Assembly: GCF_028623165.1 (NCBI RefSeq)
Contig: NZ_CP117770.1
Span: 124,001 to 188,000 of the forward strand
Direction of reading: 5' to 3'
Source: Nostoc sp. UHCC 0926
GTDB taxonomy: Bacteria > Cyanobacteriota > Cyanobacteriia > Cyanobacteriales > Nostocaceae
Length of the DNA: 64,000 bases
Positions 63,934 to 64,000 of this stretch are shown piece by piece. The notes under the pieces are model-generated. The model searched no databases. It saw nothing but the letters and a program-made list of their open reading frames with translations, and had not been told where the DNA came from. Position 1 is the first letter of the stretch; every line of letters starts with the position of its first letter. The translations under genes were made by a program, and so were the position numbers.

Positions 63934-64000
63934 ATGTTCGCCCCTTTCAGTTCTCTAGAAATTGCCTTGATGAAAAATGCGATCGCCTACTTTTCCCCAG
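63934..64000 (+). CDS. Start of a gene running off the right edge
   Basis: ATG 63934 opens MFAPFSSLEIALMKNAIAYF.. and is still open at the last base. An alternative GTG at 63927 in another frame is also open. I prefer the ATG frame because its composition is more protein-like and a HIP1 site is read as NAIAY. Only about 22 codons are visible, so this is tentative. It would follow the 45-residue gene directly. Confidence 0.3.
   Translation, partial: MFAPFSSLEIALMKNAIAYFSP

Overview
The window looks like part of a large plasmid from a filamentous, Nostocales-type cyanobacterium. It holds many GCGATCGC (HIP1) palindromes and short interspersed repeats of the GCGTAGGC..CCGCCGTAGGCATCGC kind. It also has two partition systems (ParM-like plus adaptor, and ParA/ParB), strawberry-notch/DarB-type helicases, a group-2-like sigma factor, a RecD2 remnant and several insertion sequences. 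I see no rRNA, tRNA or CRISPR array.

Layout. 0-8 kb: small plasmid genes, one pair of overlapping frames joined by a lambda-type slippery heptamer, and a 1595-residue protein carrying ordered motifs of double-psi beta-barrel RNA polymerases (YonO / eukaryotic RdRP class). 8-18 kb: an intact methyltransferase-helicase (DarB/strawberry-notch class), a ParM-like actin with a small partner and a repeat-rich upstream region, a lipoprotein, and parA-parB. 18-25 kb: a decayed block with recD2 (internal deletion plus a repeat insertion), a sigma factor split by one TAG, and a second strawberry-notch gene fused to an ERF N-terminus and split by one TGA. 25-28 kb: small unknown genes and an XRE regulator. 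28-34.5 kb: an insertion-sequence graveyard with a nested insertion (11-bp target duplication), a truncated IS1634-type transposase and another IS4 remnant.

33-57 kb is a polymorphic-toxin island. A 4515-residue RHS/YD-repeat protein ends in an HNH-type nuclease domain. It is followed by likely immunity genes (DUF4241, Tdi1/DUF1851-like, DUF4241) and preceded by an uncharacterised gene. A divergent operon encodes a parvulin, an ABC exporter with CNB and C39-like domains, and an HlyD adaptor, which suggests type I export of a large substrate. 57-64 kb: a Uma2 nuclease, a leftward operon with an AAA+ ATPase and a WGR protein whose 5' end is cut by a Tn3-family transposon, that transposon (3.36 kb, 53-bp inverted ends, one in-frame TGA in tnpA), and two small genes at the right edge.

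The most interesting item is the RNA-polymerase-like protein at 2.9-7.7 kb. The -1 frameshift candidate near 1.1 kb and the RHS/type I secretion/immunity island follow. All assignments come from reading motifs by eye. No database search was possible.
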